Of a stretch of 64,000 bases of DNA, positions 1-9,850 are shown in pieces. The translations under genes and the position numbers were made by a program. Positions within the stretch are counted from its first letter, which is position 1; every line of letters begins with the position of its first letter. Origin of the DNA: Reyranella sp. Its GTDB lineage: Bacteria > Pseudomonadota > Alphaproteobacteria > Reyranellales > Reyranellaceae. The notes below the pieces were generated by a model. The model was not told the DNA's origin. It saw only the letters and a list, made by a program, of their open reading frames with translations, and made no database searches. The stretch covers positions 1 through 64,000 of the forward strand of contig NZ_SCUT01000026.1 of assembly GCF_004297265.1 (NCBI RefSeq). The letters run 5' to 3'.

Positions 1-1
1 G

Positions 2-88
2 CGGACAGGGCGGGATTCGAACCCGCGGTGGCTGTTACACCACGCACGCTTTCCAAGCGTGTGCCTTAAACCGCTCGGCCACCTGTCC
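2..88 (-). tRNA. tRNA-Ser (anticodon GGA)
   Basis: Read on the minus strand, a seven-base acceptor stem GGACAGG pairs with CCTGTCC, followed by discriminator G at position 2. The T-arm GGTTCGAATCC is canonical, the anticodon loop CTTGGAAAG gives anticodon GGA, and there is a long variable arm, as expected for a serine isoacceptor. It decodes UCC/UCU. The base after the discriminator could be the first C of an encoded CCA tail, but the window ends there. Confidence 0.97.
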
Positions 89-108
89 GGGAAGCGCGGT
101 CGGCCGCT

Positions 109-136
109 CTTATAGCGCGGTGGATGGTTTGGGCAA
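109..136 (-). promoter_or_regulatory. Predicted sigma-70 promoter of tRNA-Ser
   Basis: On the minus strand TTGCCC (131-136) and TATAAG (109-114) are separated by 16 bases, about 20 bases before the mature tRNA 5' end. Spacing and position suit a housekeeping promoter. The rest of the 89-203 gap shows no other structure. Inferred from sequence only. Confidence 0.5.
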
Positions 137-203
137 CGTCCTTCCCCACCGCCGCCCGCTTGGCTAGGGTCGGGGCGGTACCTGACCGGCGCTTGGGGGA
201 GTA

Positions 204-557
204 ATGGTCGTGTTTCGGGCCCTGGGCTGGCTGTTTCTGGCCCTCGCTGTCGCAGTGATCGTGCATGACCTGCTGACCTGGTGGTCGCAGGGCAGCTATC
301 CCTTCTCGACCCTGGGCAGCCTGTGGGCGCATCTCGACCCGGCGTCGCTCGGCAATACGCAGACATCGGCGCGTCGCCACCTGTCGGGCATCCTGTGGAC
401 CTGGATGATGCGGCCGCTGCTCACCGTGCCGGCGGTGCCGGCCTTCCTGGTGTTGGGCCTCGTCCTGGTCTGGATCGGCCGACGGGACACCGGCCGCGGG
501 GAGCCCGGTTTCCTGATGGGCTCGCGCCCGCGCCGGCGGCGCGGCGGGCTTTCCTAG
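204..557 (+). CDS. Small two-span membrane protein, unknown function
   Basis: This 117-residue protein has one hydrophobic segment at about residues 4-24 and another at about 72-92, a polar middle, and an Arg-rich C-terminus (RPRRRRGG). It looks like a small inner-membrane protein with no motif I recognise. The purine-rich GGGGGAG lies very close to the ATG; the GTG two codons further (210) has better spacing and may be the true start. It stands alone between the tRNA and a repeat, convergent with lepA. Confidence 0.7.
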   Translation: MVVFRALGWLFLALAVAVIVHDLLTWWSQGSYPFSTLGSLWAHLDPASLGNTQTSARRHLSGILWTWMMRPLLTVPAVPAFLVLGLVLVWIGRRDTGRGEPGFLMGSRPRRRRGGLS

Positions 558-572
558 GGCTAGTATCAATTG

Positions 573-758
573 CTTCCCCATTCAAATGGGGAAGTGCCCC
601 GTCATACGGAGCGATGGGGTCATGGGCTCAGCGCAGCTCAGCCCGTTGAGCGACAGGACATTGCCTGCAATGTCCGAGAGCGCCGAAGGACGAACGGTCG
701 CCTCATGACCCCTCCGACGCCGTAAGACGGCGCCACCTCCCCATCTGAATGGGGAGGA
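573..758. repeat. Palindromic intergenic repeat, family A, copy 1
   Basis: The element opens with a hairpin (CTTCCCC, ATTCAAAT, GGGGAAG) and closes with a matching one (CCTCCCC to GGGGAGG). Inside are GATGGGGTCATG and CATGACCCCTCCG, so the two halves form one large imperfect inverted repeat. It fills the gap between two convergent genes. The same core recurs at 33323-33458 and 55130-55249. It codes for nothing convincing and may end transcripts from both sides. Confidence 0.85.
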
Positions 759-770
759 AGATGACTCCGC

Positions 771-2573
771 TCAGCGGCTGTCCATCTTGAGGGCGGCGAT
801 GAAGGCGGACTGCGGGATCTCCACGTCGCCGACCTGCCGCATGCGCTTCTTGCCCTTCTTCTGCTTCTCCAGGAGCTTCTTCTTGCGGCTGATGTCGCCG
901 CCGTAGCACTTGGCCAGCACGTCCTTGCGCATGGCGCTGATCGTCTCGCGGGCGATCACGCGGCCGCCGATGGCTGCCTGGATGGCGATCTTGAAGAGCT
1001 GGCGGGGGATCAGGTCCTTCAGCCGCTCGCACAGCGCCCGGCCGCGCTGCTCGGCCTGGTTCTTGTGGACGATGATCGACAGCGCATCGACCGGTTCGCC
1101 GTTCACCAGGATGGTGAGCTTCACCAGCTCGCCTTCCTCGTAGCCCACCATCTCGTAGTCGAAGCTGGCATAGCCGCGCGTCACCGACTTCAGCCGGTCG
1201 TAGAAGTCGAACACCACCTCGTTCAGCGGCAGGCGGTAGACCGCCATGGCGCGCGAGCCGGCATAGGTGAGCTCGACCTGCTGGCCGCGCCGCTCCTGGC
1301 AGAGCGTCAGGACCGAGCCCAGATGCTCGTCGGGAGTCATGATCGTGGCCTTGATCCACGGCTCCTGCATGCTCTCGATGTTGGACGGGTCGGGATAGTC
1401 GGCCGGATTGTGCAGCTCGATCTCGGTGCCGTCGGACATGCGGATCTTGTAGACGACGGACGGCGCGGTCGTGACGAGGTCGAGGTTGAACTCGCGCTCC
1501 AGCCGCTCCTGCACGATCTCGAGATGCAGGAGGCCGAGGAAGCCGCAGCGGAAGCCGAAGCCCAGCGCCGCACTCGATTCCGGCTCGAAGTGGAACGACG
1601 AGTCGTTGAGGCGCAGCTTCGACAGCGATTCGCGCAAGGTCTCGAACTCGGCGGCGTCGGCCGGGAACAGGCCGCAGAAAACCACCGGGACGCTGGGCTT
1701 GAAGCCGGCCAGCATCTCGGGCGCGGGCTTGCGGTCGTCGGTGATCGTGTCGCCGACCTTGCAGTCGGCGATGGTCTTGATGCCGGCGATGATGAAGCCG
1801 ATCTCGCCCGGGCCGAGTTCGGCCACGTCGGTTGCCTTGGGCGAGAAGACGCCGACCTTGTCGAGGTCGTAGGCCGCCGCGGCCGCCATCATGCGGATGC
1901 GCATGCCGCGCCTCAGCACGCCGTCCTTGACGCGCACCAGGGTGACGACGCCGAGATACGGGTCGTACCAGCTGTCGACCAGCAGCGCCTTCAGCGGCGC
2001 ATTGCGGTCGCCGGTCGGCGCCGGCAGGCGCTTGACCATCGCCTCCAGCAGGTCGTCGATGCCGAGGCCGGTCTTGGCCGAGACCTTCACCGCCTCCGAC
2101 GTGTCGATGCCGATCACGTCCTCGATCTCGGTGCAGACGCGCTCGGGGTCGGCCGACGGCAGGTCGATCTTGTTCAGGACCGGGATGATCTCGTGGTTCG
2201 AATCGATCGCGTGATAGGCGTTGGCCAGGGTCTGCGCCTCGACGCCCTGGCTGGCGTCGACCACCAGCAGCGAGCCTTCGCAGGCCGCCAGCGACCGGCT
2301 GACCTCGTAGGCGAAGTCGACATGGCCGGGCGTGTCCATCAGGTTCAGCACGTAGGTCTTGCCGTCCTGCGCCGGATAGTTGAGGCGCACGGTCTGTGCC
2401 TTGATGGTGATGCCGCGCTCGCGCTCGATGTCCATCGAATCGAGCATCTGGTCCTGGAACTCGCGTTCGGTCACGGCGCCGCAGCGCAGCAGCAGCCGGT
2501 CGGCCAGCGTGCTCTTGCCGTGGTCGATATGGGCGATGATCGAGAAGTTACGGATCAACGACAGGTCGGTCAT
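771..2573 (-). CDS. lepA: Elongation factor 4 (LepA), ribosomal back-translocase GTPase
   Basis: A 600-residue translational GTPase of normal EF4 length that binds stalled or mis-translocated ribosomes. The N-terminal G domain shows the P-loop AHIDHGKST at residues 14-22, DTPGHVDF as G3 and NKIDLP as G4. EF-G-like domains II, III and V follow, then the Lys-rich LepA C-terminal domain ([19 protein letters not shown]) that contacts tRNA. The ATG follows the pheT stop by about 40 bases, so it probably rides on the pheST transcript. Confidence 0.98.
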   Translation of the reverse strand: MTDLSLIRNFSIIAHIDHGKSTLADRLLLRCGAVTEREFQDQMLDSMDIERERGITIKAQTVRLNYPAQDGKTYVLNLMDTPGHVDFAYEVSRSLAACEGSLLVVDASQGVEAQTLANAYHAIDSNHEIIPVLNKIDLPSADPERVCTEIEDVIGIDTSEAVKVSAKTGLGIDDLLEAMVKRLPAPTGDRNAPLKALLVDSWYDPYLGVVTLVRVKDGVLRRGMRIRMMAAAAAYDLDKVGVFSPKATDVAELGPGEIGFIIAGIKTIADCKVGDTITDDRKPAPEMLAGFKPSVPVVFCGLFPADAAEFETLRESLSKLRLNDSSFHFEPESSAALGFGFRCGFLGLLHLEIVQERLEREFNLDLVTTAPSVVYKIRMSDGTEIELHNPADYPDPSNIESMQEPWIKATIMTPDEHLGSVLTLCQERRGQQVELTYAGSRAMAVYRLPLNEVVFDFYDRLKSVTRGYASFDYEMVGYEEGELVKLTILVNGEPVDALSIIVHKNQAEQRGRALCERLKDLIPRQLFKIAIQAAIGGRVIARETISAMRKDVLAKCYGGDISRKKKLLEKQKKGKKRMRQVGDVEIPQSAFIAALKMDSR

Positions 2574-2615
2574 TTCTGCTGACGCCTACGCTTGTTCGAG
2601 AAAGACACCCTTGTC

Positions 2616-5012
2616 CTATCCACGCAGCACGGCACCCGTCGCCTTGGCGACAGCCGCCACGATCTTGCCGGACACCGCCTCGATCTCCGCATCGGTCAAG
2701 GTACGCTCGACCGGTTGCAGGGTGACGGCGATGGCCAGCGACTTCTTGCCCTCCGGCACGCCCTTGCCGGCATAGAGGTCGAACACGCGGGCGGCCGTGA
2801 TCATCACCTTGTCGGCGTTGCGCGCGGCGCGCACCAGTTTTTCCGCCTCGACCTCAGCATCGACCAGGAAGGCGAAGTCGCGCTCCAGCGGCTGGAACGG
2901 CGACAGGACGAGCTTCGGCCGCGCCTTGGTGGCCTTCGCCTTGGGCAGCGGCGGCGCATCGAGGAACACCTCGAAGGCGGCCACAGGTCCCTTGAGGTCG
3001 GCGGCCGTGACGATCTCGGGATGCAACTCGCCGAAATAGGCCATCACGCGATCGCCGAGCTTGAGCGCGCCCGAGCGGCCGGGATGATACCAGTTCGGCG
3101 CGCCCGGCTGCGCAGACAGCGTGTCCGGCGCGCCGATGGCGCCGAGCACCGCCAGCGCATCGGCCTTGGCGTCGAAGGCATCGACGGTGCGAGCGGGGCC
3201 CGCCCAGTTGCGCGGCACCGCCATGTGGTGGCGGATGCCGGCGGCCACGGTGCGCTGGCCCTGGGGCGTCGCGTCCTTGTACTGCGGGCCGACCTCGAAA
3301 AGCGCCGGATCGGACAGGCCGCGCGCCTCGTTGCGCGAGGCCGCGTCGATCAGGTTGGGCAGGATCGAGGGCCGCATCGTGTCGAGCGTCGCGTCGATCG
3401 AGTTGAGCAGCCGCACGTCCGCACCGCCGCCGCCGAAACGCTCGGCCTTCTTCAGCGGCAGGAAGGACCAGGTCACGGCCTCGTTCATGCCGCGCGCGGC
3501 GAGCGCCCGGCGGGCCTGCGGCGTGCGTCGCTGCAGGGCGTCGCGCGCCGGCTTCGAGGTCGCCGACAGGCTGGGCAGCGAGGTCGTCGGGATGTTGTCG
3601 AAGCCGAAGACGCGGGTCACTTCCTCCACGAGGTCCGCTTCGCCCACGATGTCCGGGCGCCAGGACGGCACGGCGGCGGTCCATGGGCCGCTGCCGCTCA
3701 CCTCGAACCCGAGTTTCCTCAGGATGGAGGCCGTATCGGTGCCGGGTACGTCGATGCCGGTCAGCGTCTTCACGCGATCGCTGCGCAGGTCGTAGCTGCG
3801 CTGCCACTTCGGCATGACGCCGCTCGACACCAGCTCGCTGCACTCGCCGCCGCACAGGTCGAGGATCAGCCGGGTCGCGACCTCGGCCCCCCACCAGCAC
3901 GATTCCGGATCGATGCCGCGCTCGTTGCGGTAGCGCGCGTCGGACAGGATGCCGAGCTTGCGGCCCGAGGCGGCGATGCCGATGGGCTGGAAGTAGGCGG
4001 CCTCGAGGAACACCTCGGTGGTGTCCTCCTGAACGCCGGTATCCTCGCCGCCCATGATGCCGCCGATGCCGTGCACGCCCTTCGAATCGGCGATCACCGA
4101 CACGGCGGGATCGAGCGTGTAGGTCTTGCCGTCGAGCGCCAGGATCTGCTCGCCCTCGCGCGCCTGGCGCATGACGAGGTCACCGGAGAGCTTGGCGGCA
4201 TCGAACACGTGCAGCGGCCGGTCGAGGTCGAAGGTCACGAGGTTGGTGATGTCGACCAGGGCCGAGATCGGGCGCAGGCCGATCGCCTTCAGCCGGCGCT
4301 GCAGCCAGTCGGGCGAGGGGCCGTTCTTTACGCCGCGGAAGTGGCGGCCAACCACGATGGGGCAGGGGCTGTCGGGCGCGGGCGTGTAGTCGTGCGTCCA
4401 CTTGATCGGGCTCGCGTACGTGCCCTTGATCGCATCGGCCTTCACTGGCTTCAGCGTGCCGAGGCCGGCCGCGGCGAGGTCGCGCGCGATGCCGTGCACG
4501 CCCAGGCAATCGCCGCGATTGGGCGTCACCTTGATCTCGATCACCGCGTCGTCGAGGCCGAGCGCCTCGGCCGCCGACTGGCCGGTCACGGTCTCGGCCG
4601 GCAGGTCGATGATGCCGCTATGGTCGTCGCCGAGCTGCAGCTCGCGCGAGGAGCAGAGCATGCCGTTGCTCTCCTCGCCGCGGATCTTGCTGGCCTTCAG
4701 CGTGATGCCGGTGCCGGGGATGTAGCTGCCGGTCGGCGCGAAGATGCCCTTCATGCCGGTGCGCGCGTTGGGCGCGCCGCACACGACCTGGAGGATGCCG
4801 GCGCCGGTATCGACCTTGCACACCCTCAGCCGGTCGGCATTGGGATGCTGCACCGCCTCGACCACGTAGCCGACGACGAAGCCCTTCAGGGTCTCGGCCG
4901 GATTCGTTATGCCCTCGACCTCGAGGCCGAGCATGGTGAGCGTGTCGCGCACCTGCACGAGCGTCGCGTCGGTGTCGAGATGCTCCTTGAGCCAGGACAG
5001 GGTGAACTTCAT
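2616..5012 (-). CDS. pheT: Phenylalanyl-tRNA synthetase beta subunit
   Basis: A 798-residue beta subunit of the alpha2-beta2 enzyme that charges tRNA-Phe. It starts [13 protein letters not shown], with the EMAP/tRNA-binding domain at about 40-150, the B3/B4 editing domain and B5 in the middle, and a C-terminal FDX-ACB anticodon-binding domain (about 705-798). I chose the ATG at 5012 because it overlaps the pheS stop as ATGA, indicating translational coupling. An open frame extends 83 codons upstream but runs inside pheS and lacks family similarity. Confidence 0.98.
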   Translation of the reverse strand: MKFTLSWLKEHLDTDATLVQVRDTLTMLGLEVEGITNPAETLKGFVVGYVVEAVQHPNADRLRVCKVDTGAGILQVVCGAPNARTGMKGIFAPTGSYIPGTGITLKASKIRGEESNGMLCSSRELQLGDDHSGIIDLPAETVTGQSAAEALGLDDAVIEIKVTPNRGDCLGVHGIARDLAAAGLGTLKPVKADAIKGTYASPIKWTHDYTPAPDSPCPIVVGRHFRGVKNGPSPDWLQRRLKAIGLRPISALVDITNLVTFDLDRPLHVFDAAKLSGDLVMRQAREGEQILALDGKTYTLDPAVSVIADSKGVHGIGGIMGGEDTGVQEDTTEVFLEAAYFQPIGIAASGRKLGILSDARYRNERGIDPESCWWGAEVATRLILDLCGGECSELVSSGVMPKWQRSYDLRSDRVKTLTGIDVPGTDTASILRKLGFEVSGSGPWTAAVPSWRPDIVGEADLVEEVTRVFGFDNIPTTSLPSLSATSKPARDALQRRTPQARRALAARGMNEAVTWSFLPLKKAERFGGGGADVRLLNSIDATLDTMRPSILPNLIDAASRNEARGLSDPALFEVGPQYKDATPQGQRTVAAGIRHHMAVPRNWAGPARTVDAFDAKADALAVLGAIGAPDTLSAQPGAPNWYHPGRSGALKLGDRVMAYFGELHPEIVTAADLKGPVAAFEVFLDAPPLPKAKATKARPKLVLSPFQPLERDFAFLVDAEVEAEKLVRAARNADKVMITAARVFDLYAGKGVPEGKKSLAIAVTLQPVERTLTDAEIEAVSGKIVAAVAKATGAVLRG

Positions 5013-6088
5013 TTCACGGCCTCCAGAGCCGAGAAGCCGTAGTGGCGCAGCCAGCGCAGGTCGGCGTCGAAGAAGGCGCGCAGGTCGGGAATGCCGTATT
5101 TCAGCATGGCGATGCGATCGATGCCCATGCCGAAGGCGAAACCCTGATAGACGGCGGGATCGAGGCCGCAATTGGCGATCACGTTGGGATGGACCATGCC
5201 CGAGCCCAGGATCTCCAGCCACGAATCGCCGGCGCCGATCCGGAGTTCGCCGTCCTTCCACGAGCAGCCGATATCGACCTCGGCCGACGGTTCGGTGAAG
5301 GGGAAGTAGGAGGGCCGGAAGCGCAGCGGCAGGTCGTCGACCTCGAAGAAGGCGCGGCAGAAATCGACCAGGCAGCCCTTGAGATGGCCCATGTGCGTCG
5401 TGCGGTCGATCACCAGGCCTTCGACCTGGTGGAACATCGGCGTGTGCGTGGCGTCGCTGTCGATGCGGAAGGTGCGGCCCGGCACGATGATGCGCAGCGA
5501 GCCGCCGTCGGCCAGGCGCTTCTGCACGTCCTTGTTCAGCATGGTGCGCGCCTGCACCGGCGAGGTGTGGGTGCGCAGCACCATCGGGGTGCCGTCGGCG
5601 CGCGGCGGCAGGTAGAACGTGTCCTGCATCTGGCGCGCCGGATGGTCGGGCGGAATGTTGAGGGCGGTGAAGTTGTGCCAGTCGTCCTCGATGTCGGGAC
5701 CGTCGGCCCAGGTGAAGCCCATCTCGCCGAAGATCGCGCCGATCTCGTCCATCACCTGGCCGATCGGATGCAGCGTGCCCTGTCCTTCGGGCCGCACCGG
5801 CAGGGTGACGTCGATCTTCTCGGCCGCGAGCCGGGCTTCGAGCGCCGAGGCGCTGAGCGAGCCCTTGCGGGCCTCGAGCGCCGCTTCGATCTCGCCCTTG
5901 AGCTGGTTCACCCGCGCGCCGAATTCCTTGCGCTGCTCGGGCGCGAGCCCGCCCAGCGTCTTCATCAGGCCGGTGACGCTACCCTTCTTGCCGAGCACCG
6001 CCACGCGGGCGGCTTCCAGCGCGCCGAGATCGGCGGCGGCCTGCACGGCGTCGAGCGCCTCGCTGCGAATCGTCGAAAGATCGTCCAT
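5009..6088 (-). CDS. pheS: Phenylalanyl-tRNA synthetase alpha subunit
   Basis: Catalytic alpha subunit, about 359 residues. It has an N-terminal coiled-coil arm (1-90) that binds tRNA-Phe and a class II core with motif 2 ([21 protein letters not shown]) and motif 3 ([10 protein letters not shown]) near the C-terminus. The ATG at 6088 (MDDLSTIRS) is preferred; an in-frame GTG at 6097 would add three residues, and neither has a strong ribosome binding site. It lies downstream of rplT and an intervening terminator, and is coupled to pheT. Confidence 0.97.
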   Translation of the reverse strand: MDDLSTIRSEALDAVQAAADLGALEAARVAVLGKKGSVTGLMKTLGGLAPEQRKEFGARVNQLKGEIEAALEARKGSLSASALEARLAAEKIDVTLPVRPEGQGTLHPIGQVMDEIGAIFGEMGFTWADGPDIEDDWHNFTALNIPPDHPARQMQDTFYLPPRADGTPMVLRTHTSPVQARTMLNKDVQKRLADGGSLRIIVPGRTFRIDSDATHTPMFHQVEGLVIDRTTHMGHLKGCLVDFCRAFFEVDDLPLRFRPSYFPFTEPSAEVDIGCSWKDGELRIGAGDSWLEILGSGMVHPNVIANCGLDPAVYQGFAFGMGIDRIAMLKYGIPDLRAFFDADLRWLRHYGFSALEAVK

Positions 6089-6114
6089 CTTTCCCACTTT
6101 CGAAACCGAACACG

Positions 6115-6143
6115 AAAAAAGGGAGCCTGTGGTCCAGGCTCCC
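6115..6143 (-). terminator. Rho-independent terminator between rplT and pheS
   Basis: A perfect nine-pair stem, GGGAGCCTG with CAGGCTCCC, around a five-base loop is followed on the minus strand by a run of six T (6115-6120). It should end part of the rpmI-rplT transcript before pheS. Enteric bacteria attenuate pheST at this position through a Phe-rich leader peptide, but I find no Phe-rich short ORF here, so simple partial termination is more likely. Confidence 0.85.
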
Positions 6144-6201
6144 TCTTTGCGATCTCTGCCAGCCGCGCGTGACGCGCAGAAGACGTTACTTGAGGGCGGA
6201 C

Positions 6202-6558
6202 CTACTTGAGAGCCGCTTGTGCCTGATCGACCAAAGCCTTGAACGCAGCCGGCTCACGCGACGCGAGATCGGCCATGACCTTGCGGTCCATCTCGATCCC
6301 GGCCTTGATGATGCCGTTCATGAACTGCGAGTAGGTCATGCCATGCTCGCGGGTCGCAGCGTTGATGCGCTGGATCCAGAGGCCGCGGAACGCGCGCTTC
6401 TTGTTGCGGCGATCGCGATAGGCGTACTGAAGGCCCTTCTCGACCTTCTCGATGCCGACGCGGAATGCCGCCTTGGCGCGGCCGCGATAGCCCTTGGCGA
6501 GCTTCAGGACCTTCTTGTGACGAGCGTGTGCAGCCACGCCCCGCTTGACGCGTGCCAT
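6202..6558 (-). CDS. rplT: 50S ribosomal protein L20
   Basis: A 118-residue basic protein starting [19 protein letters not shown], the standard L20 N-terminus, with the conserved [17 protein letters not shown] segment. L20 binds 23S rRNA early in 50S assembly and in some bacteria represses its own operon. It follows rpmI after three bases, so the two are co-transcribed. Confidence 0.99.
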   Translation of the reverse strand: MARVKRGVAAHARHKKVLKLAKGYRGRAKAAFRVGIEKVEKGLQYAYRDRRNKKRAFRGLWIQRINAATREHGMTYSQFMNGIIKAGIEMDRKVMADLASREPAAFKALVDQAQAALK

Positions 6559-6561
6559 GGT

Positions 6562-6765
6562 CTACCTCTCGTACGGGAAGAAGTTGCGCGTGAGGATGCG
6601 GGTATCCGGCTCGGACACGATGGCCATGCCGGTCGCCTGACGGAGGAAGCGGTTGCCCCGCTTGCTCATGCCGTGGCGCTTGCCCACGACCCCATGCTTC
6701 GCTTTGCCGGACGCCGTGAAGCGAAAACGCTTCTTGGCCGCGCTCTTGGTCTTCATCTTGGGCAT
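6562..6765 (-). CDS. rpmI: 50S ribosomal protein L35
   Basis: A 67-residue, Lys/Arg-rich protein beginning [21 protein letters not shown], full length for L35. It is the first gene of rpmI-rplT and has an AAGG-type ribosome binding site a few bases before the ATG. In many bacteria rpmI directly follows infC; here infC is about 4 kb away, beyond five unrelated genes. Confidence 0.99.
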   Translation of the reverse strand: MPKMKTKSAAKKRFRFTASGKAKHGVVGKRHGMSKRGNRFLRQATGMAIVSEPDTRILTRNFFPYER

Positions 6766-6895
6766 TTTTGTTCCTTTTCAAAGGGTTAGCGCTTGCGCGC
6801 CGGTCCCGACCCCCTGTGTAATCAGACGGCCGGAAGGTCCTTACGAAGCAGCCGAGGCAATGCCCTTATTGGCCAAGCCACCCGAAGGAACGCGG

Positions 6896-6924
6896 CTTAT
6901 ACAGAGGCGGCCCGATACGTGCAA
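6896..6924 (-). promoter_or_regulatory. Predicted promoter of rpmI-rplT
   Basis: On the minus strand TTGCAC (6919-6924) and TATAAG (6896-6901) are separated by exactly 17 bases. Transcription would begin near 6889 and leave a leader of about 120 bases before rpmI, room for L20-type autoregulation. An own promoter is needed because rpmI-rplT is detached from infC. Confidence 0.6.
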
Positions 6925-6969
6925 GCACGCCGGGACCGGGCCAAATGGCCTTCAGACGGGGTTTTTTGC

Positions 6970-7728
6970 ATGAAACTGGCAGGCAAGGTGGCTTTGGTGA
7001 CGGGCGCACAGCAGGGCATCGGGGCCGCGATCGCGCGGGCGCTGGCGGGCGAGGGGGCCGACGTGGCCGTGAGCTGGCTCGACGACCGGCCCGGCGCCGA
7101 GGCGGTGGCGGGCGACATCGCCCGGGCTGGCCGCCGGGCCCATCTGTTGAAAACCGACGTCTCGAAGGTCGCCGAGATCGAGGCGATGGTCGCCGAGACG
7201 GTGAAGGTCCTGGGCGCCCCCGACATCCTGGTGAACAATGCCGGCGTCTATCCGCGGGTGCCCCTGCTCGAGATGCAGGAGACCGACTGGGATTATCTGA
7301 TGGACATCAACCTGAAGGCCGGCTGCTTCGCCGCCATCGCCGTCGCGAAGGCGCTGATCGCTTCGGGCAAGAAGGGCGGCTCGATCATCAATCTCTCCTC
7401 GCAGTCGGTGCGCGGCGCCGTGCGCGGTGTCCATTACAGCGCCAGCAAGGGCGGCGTGGTCTCGATGACGCGCGCGATGGCCCTCGAGCTGGCGCCCCAC
7501 GGCATCCGCGTCAACGCAATTGCGCCGGGCACCACCGACACCGCCCAGCCGCGCTACGGCAACACCGATGCCGAGCTGATCGAGATGGCCCGCGCCAACA
7601 TCCCGCTGGGCGGCAAGCTGCTCACGCCCGAACAGATCGCCCGCACCGCGGTCTTCCTTGCGTCGGACGATTCGGACGCCACGACGGGGCAGGTCCTGCA
7701 CGTCAACGGCGGATCGTACATGCCGTAG
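6970..7728 (+). CDS. SDR-family NAD(P)-dependent oxidoreductase
   Basis: A 252-residue classical short-chain dehydrogenase. It has the Rossmann glycine motif TGAQQGIG at about 11-18, NNAG near residue 90, the catalytic Ser in NLSSQS, the YSASKGG active site (Tyr and Lys), and a C-terminal GQVLHVNGG typical of FabG-like enzymes. The substrate cannot be told from sequence. The start MKLAGKVALVTG is preferred over longer frames that cross the rpmI leader. It is the first of five genes separating rpmI from infC. Confidence 0.93.
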   Translation: MKLAGKVALVTGAQQGIGAAIARALAGEGADVAVSWLDDRPGAEAVAGDIARAGRRAHLLKTDVSKVAEIEAMVAETVKVLGAPDILVNNAGVYPRVPLLEMQETDWDYLMDINLKAGCFAAIAVAKALIASGKKGGSIINLSSQSVRGAVRGVHYSASKGGVVSMTRAMALELAPHGIRVNAIAPGTTDTAQPRYGNTDAELIEMARANIPLGGKLLTPEQIARTAVFLASDDSDATTGQVLHVNGGSYMP

Positions 7729-7764
7729 CATCGCGGTCCATTCAGCTCGCAAGAAGCAATCGCC

Positions 7765-8199
7765 ATGACCAGGGTCACCCCCACGCTCGTTACATTCCGG
7801 ATTGTCATCAATCAGCCGGTCCCCGGAGTGGCCTACAGCCTTCAAGCGAAGGACGGCCAGCCACTCGATCCGAAGTCGTCGCGGAAGGGCGAACCCCTTT
7901 CTTTTAGTTTTCCCGTTGGCGTTGCTCCCGGCCCGAAGTTCTCCGGTGATCAGGTTCGTCGTGAGGGGCCAGAGCGGCGGTTCGTCTATGTTCGCATTGG
8001 CCAGTTGGCGGGCGACGCGTCGTCACCTTGGTCGCGTCGCATGAAGATTGATATCCATGACGTGGGCGACGCCCTGCTCGCTCTGGCGACTGAAGGGGAA
8101 GGTGGGATCGAGATTGCAGTGAATGGGACCGCGGATGATGGTTCGCCCGCCTGCGCCACCGTTCAGTCGACTCGAACGGTCAAGCCCGCCCGTCAGTAG
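7765..8199 (+). CDS. DUF5990-like protein
   Basis: A 144-residue soluble protein without a signal peptide. The phrase FRIVINQPVPGVAYSLQ at the N-terminus, a central SFPVGV strand, and RFVYVRIGQLAGDASSPWSRRMKIDI match my memory of DUF5990 proteins, which have no known function. That assignment is from recall, not from a search. It follows the SDR gene after 36 bases on the same strand. Confidence 0.7.
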   Translation: MTRVTPTLVTFRIVINQPVPGVAYSLQAKDGQPLDPKSSRKGEPLSFSFPVGVAPGPKFSGDQVRREGPERRFVYVRIGQLAGDASSPWSRRMKIDIHDVGDALLALATEGEGGIEIAVNGTADDGSPACATVQSTRTVKPARQ

Positions 8200-8280
8200 C
8201 TCACGGGCCTTGCGGCCCTTCCGCCGCAACCTTCGTTGTCTTCAATGATTATCTCCAGAGAGGTTGTCCGGGAGATGCGC

Positions 8281-8748
8281 ATGAAGCTGACACTGTGGCG
8301 CTGCGTCGCCTTTATTGCCGCCATGGCCCTTTCGATCCAAGCACAGGCACAGGCCAATCCGCCCGCGCAGGCGAGCGCGCCTTCAGCAACTGCTGCTCCA
8401 TCGCTCTCGATGAACTGTCATCTTCTCTATCGTGGCGTACCGATGAAGGAGGCCACCACCTATCAGGTCATCGGCGCCGAACTCTACGGGATCAGCGGCC
8501 CGATCAGGACGAAGCTCTCGCAGGCCGGCACCCCTGTCTCCCTTGGCATGTCGAAGGAAGCCGACGGCACCAGCACGGAGTCCTTCGCCTCCCATACGGT
8601 CAATGGCACGACCCTCGAGCGTACCGTCTTCTGGAAGAAGGTCAGCGCCGCCATGAAGCCCGCCTTCAAGGAAACCTATGATTTCAAAGCAAAGACGGTG
8701 GTGAGTTCCACCGACAAGTCGGATTTCTGTCACGCGAACGGGAAGTAA
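8281..8748 (+). CDS. Small secreted protein, unknown function
   Basis: A 155-residue protein with a clear Sec signal peptide (MKLTLWRCVAFIAAMALS, cleavage near AQA at about 20-25). The mature part has an Ala/Pro-rich linker and two Cys (in MNCHLLY and DFCHANGK) that could form one disulfide. I chose the ATG at 8281 because CGGGAG lies six bases upstream; the ATG at 8275 lacks that spacing. I recognise no domain. Confidence 0.75.
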   Translation: MKLTLWRCVAFIAAMALSIQAQAQANPPAQASAPSATAAPSLSMNCHLLYRGVPMKEATTYQVIGAELYGISGPIRTKLSQAGTPVSLGMSKEADGTSTESFASHTVNGTTLERTVFWKKVSAAMKPAFKETYDFKAKTVVSSTDKSDFCHANGK

Positions 8749-8801
8749 AGCGGGCACCGGCCGGAATCCTTGGGCGGGCAGGCAGAGGCGCCGGCCTGCC
8801 G

Positions 8802-9803
8802 CTAGCAGGGCGGCTGCTTCTTTCCCGTTTCGATGAAGGCTGAGAAGCAGGGGCCGAACTTGCGGGCGAAGGTGGAATCGGCGGCGTTGTGACCCTTGAA
8901 ACCGTCGGGCGCGTCGATGATGTCGGCATCGACGCCGGTCCGGGCGAAGATCGACCGCGCGTCGTCCATGCGGCCGCCGACATCGTAGGCATCGTCGGCG
9001 AAGTTCACCATGACCAGGCGGGGCCCGCGCTTGATGCCTTCGAGCATGTGCTGCCACTCCGAGCGCGCGCGTGTCTGGTCGCGCATCTTCTCTACCGTCC
9101 CGTGATGAGCGGCGGCGATCGAGATCACGCCGTCGGCCGCCGCGCCGCGCTGCAGCGCCGCCAGGGAGACCCAGGCGCCCGCCGACTGGCCGGCGAGGAT
9201 GACGCGCCGGTACCCCATCGCCCGGGCCTTGGTGACGGCGTCTGCCAGGGACGTGGCGTCGCTCGCCCAGTCGGCGATCCACTCGCGATCGAAGCGGTAG
9301 AGGTCGTAGCCCCGGCGCGTGAACTGGCCGACCCAGGGCTGCGGGGCGCTCTCGGTCGAGTTCCGGCCGGCCATGTAGCCGTGGCTCCAGACGAGCAGCC
9401 CGGTCGCGAGCTGCGGTCCGCGCATCGACCAATAGGGCTGTGGGCGCAGCCGCCCGATATCGACCGCCCCCACGGAACGGGCCGGCACCAGCTCGCGCCA
9501 GTCGTGTCCGGTCACCGTGTAGTTGTTGACGATATGGAGCTTGCACTCCTGTTTGGTGCGCTCCTGACAGCGCTTCAGGGCCGACGTTATGGCGTGCGCC
9601 GGGTCGGCGCCGCTGGAGCCGGCCCACCAGCTCGCCCGCCCGTCGGGCGACACGACGAAGGCGCGGTGCGGTCCGAAATTCTGGAACTCGGAGAGGGATC
9701 GGGCCGCCTCGCTGTTCGGTGTCTGTGCCGGCGTCTGCGCCTGGGCGACCCCGGCCGCTCCGAACGCGACCGCAACGATGAAGGTCCTGAAGCGTTGGAT
9801 CAC
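8802..9803 (-). CDS. Secreted alpha/beta-hydrolase-fold protein
   Basis: A 333-residue exported protein with a GTG start and a signal peptide ending VAQAQ at about 23. The nucleophile elbow AGQSAGAW, a preceding strand (RRVILAGQ) and a later acidic and His region (DAPDGFKGHN) suggest an alpha/beta hydrolase, perhaps a dienelactone hydrolase or esterase type. The first 90 residues resemble no catalytic domain I know. It is transcribed against its neighbours, and the substrate is unknown. Confidence 0.75.
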   Translation of the reverse strand: MIQRFRTFIVAVAFGAAGVAQAQTPAQTPNSEAARSLSEFQNFGPHRAFVVSPDGRASWWAGSSGADPAHAITSALKRCQERTKQECKLHIVNNYTVTGHDWRELVPARSVGAVDIGRLRPQPYWSMRGPQLATGLLVWSHGYMAGRNSTESAPQPWVGQFTRRGYDLYRFDREWIADWASDATSLADAVTKARAMGYRRVILAGQSAGAWVSLAALQRGAAADGVISIAAAHHGTVEKMRDQTRARSEWQHMLEGIKRGPRLVMVNFADDAYDVGGRMDDARSIFARTGVDADIIDAPDGFKGHNAADSTFARKFGPCFSAFIETGKKQPPC

Positions 9804-9850
9804 GGGCGAAGGCTAGCATTCTCCGCCCCGACCTCCCTAGGAATCCCGGC

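Noticed and set aside
1065..2582. Long open frame (505 codons) opposite lepA
   Set aside because: Antisense shadow of a high-GC gene; composition is Arg/Gly/Asp/His-rich with no domain, and lepA on the other strand is certain.
2592..5042. 816-codon open frame opposite pheT
   Set aside because: Same shadow effect; no family motif and no ribosome binding site, whereas pheT is intact.
5009..6201. pheM-type Phe leader peptide
   Set aside because: No short frame with consecutive Phe codons lies between rplT and the hairpin.
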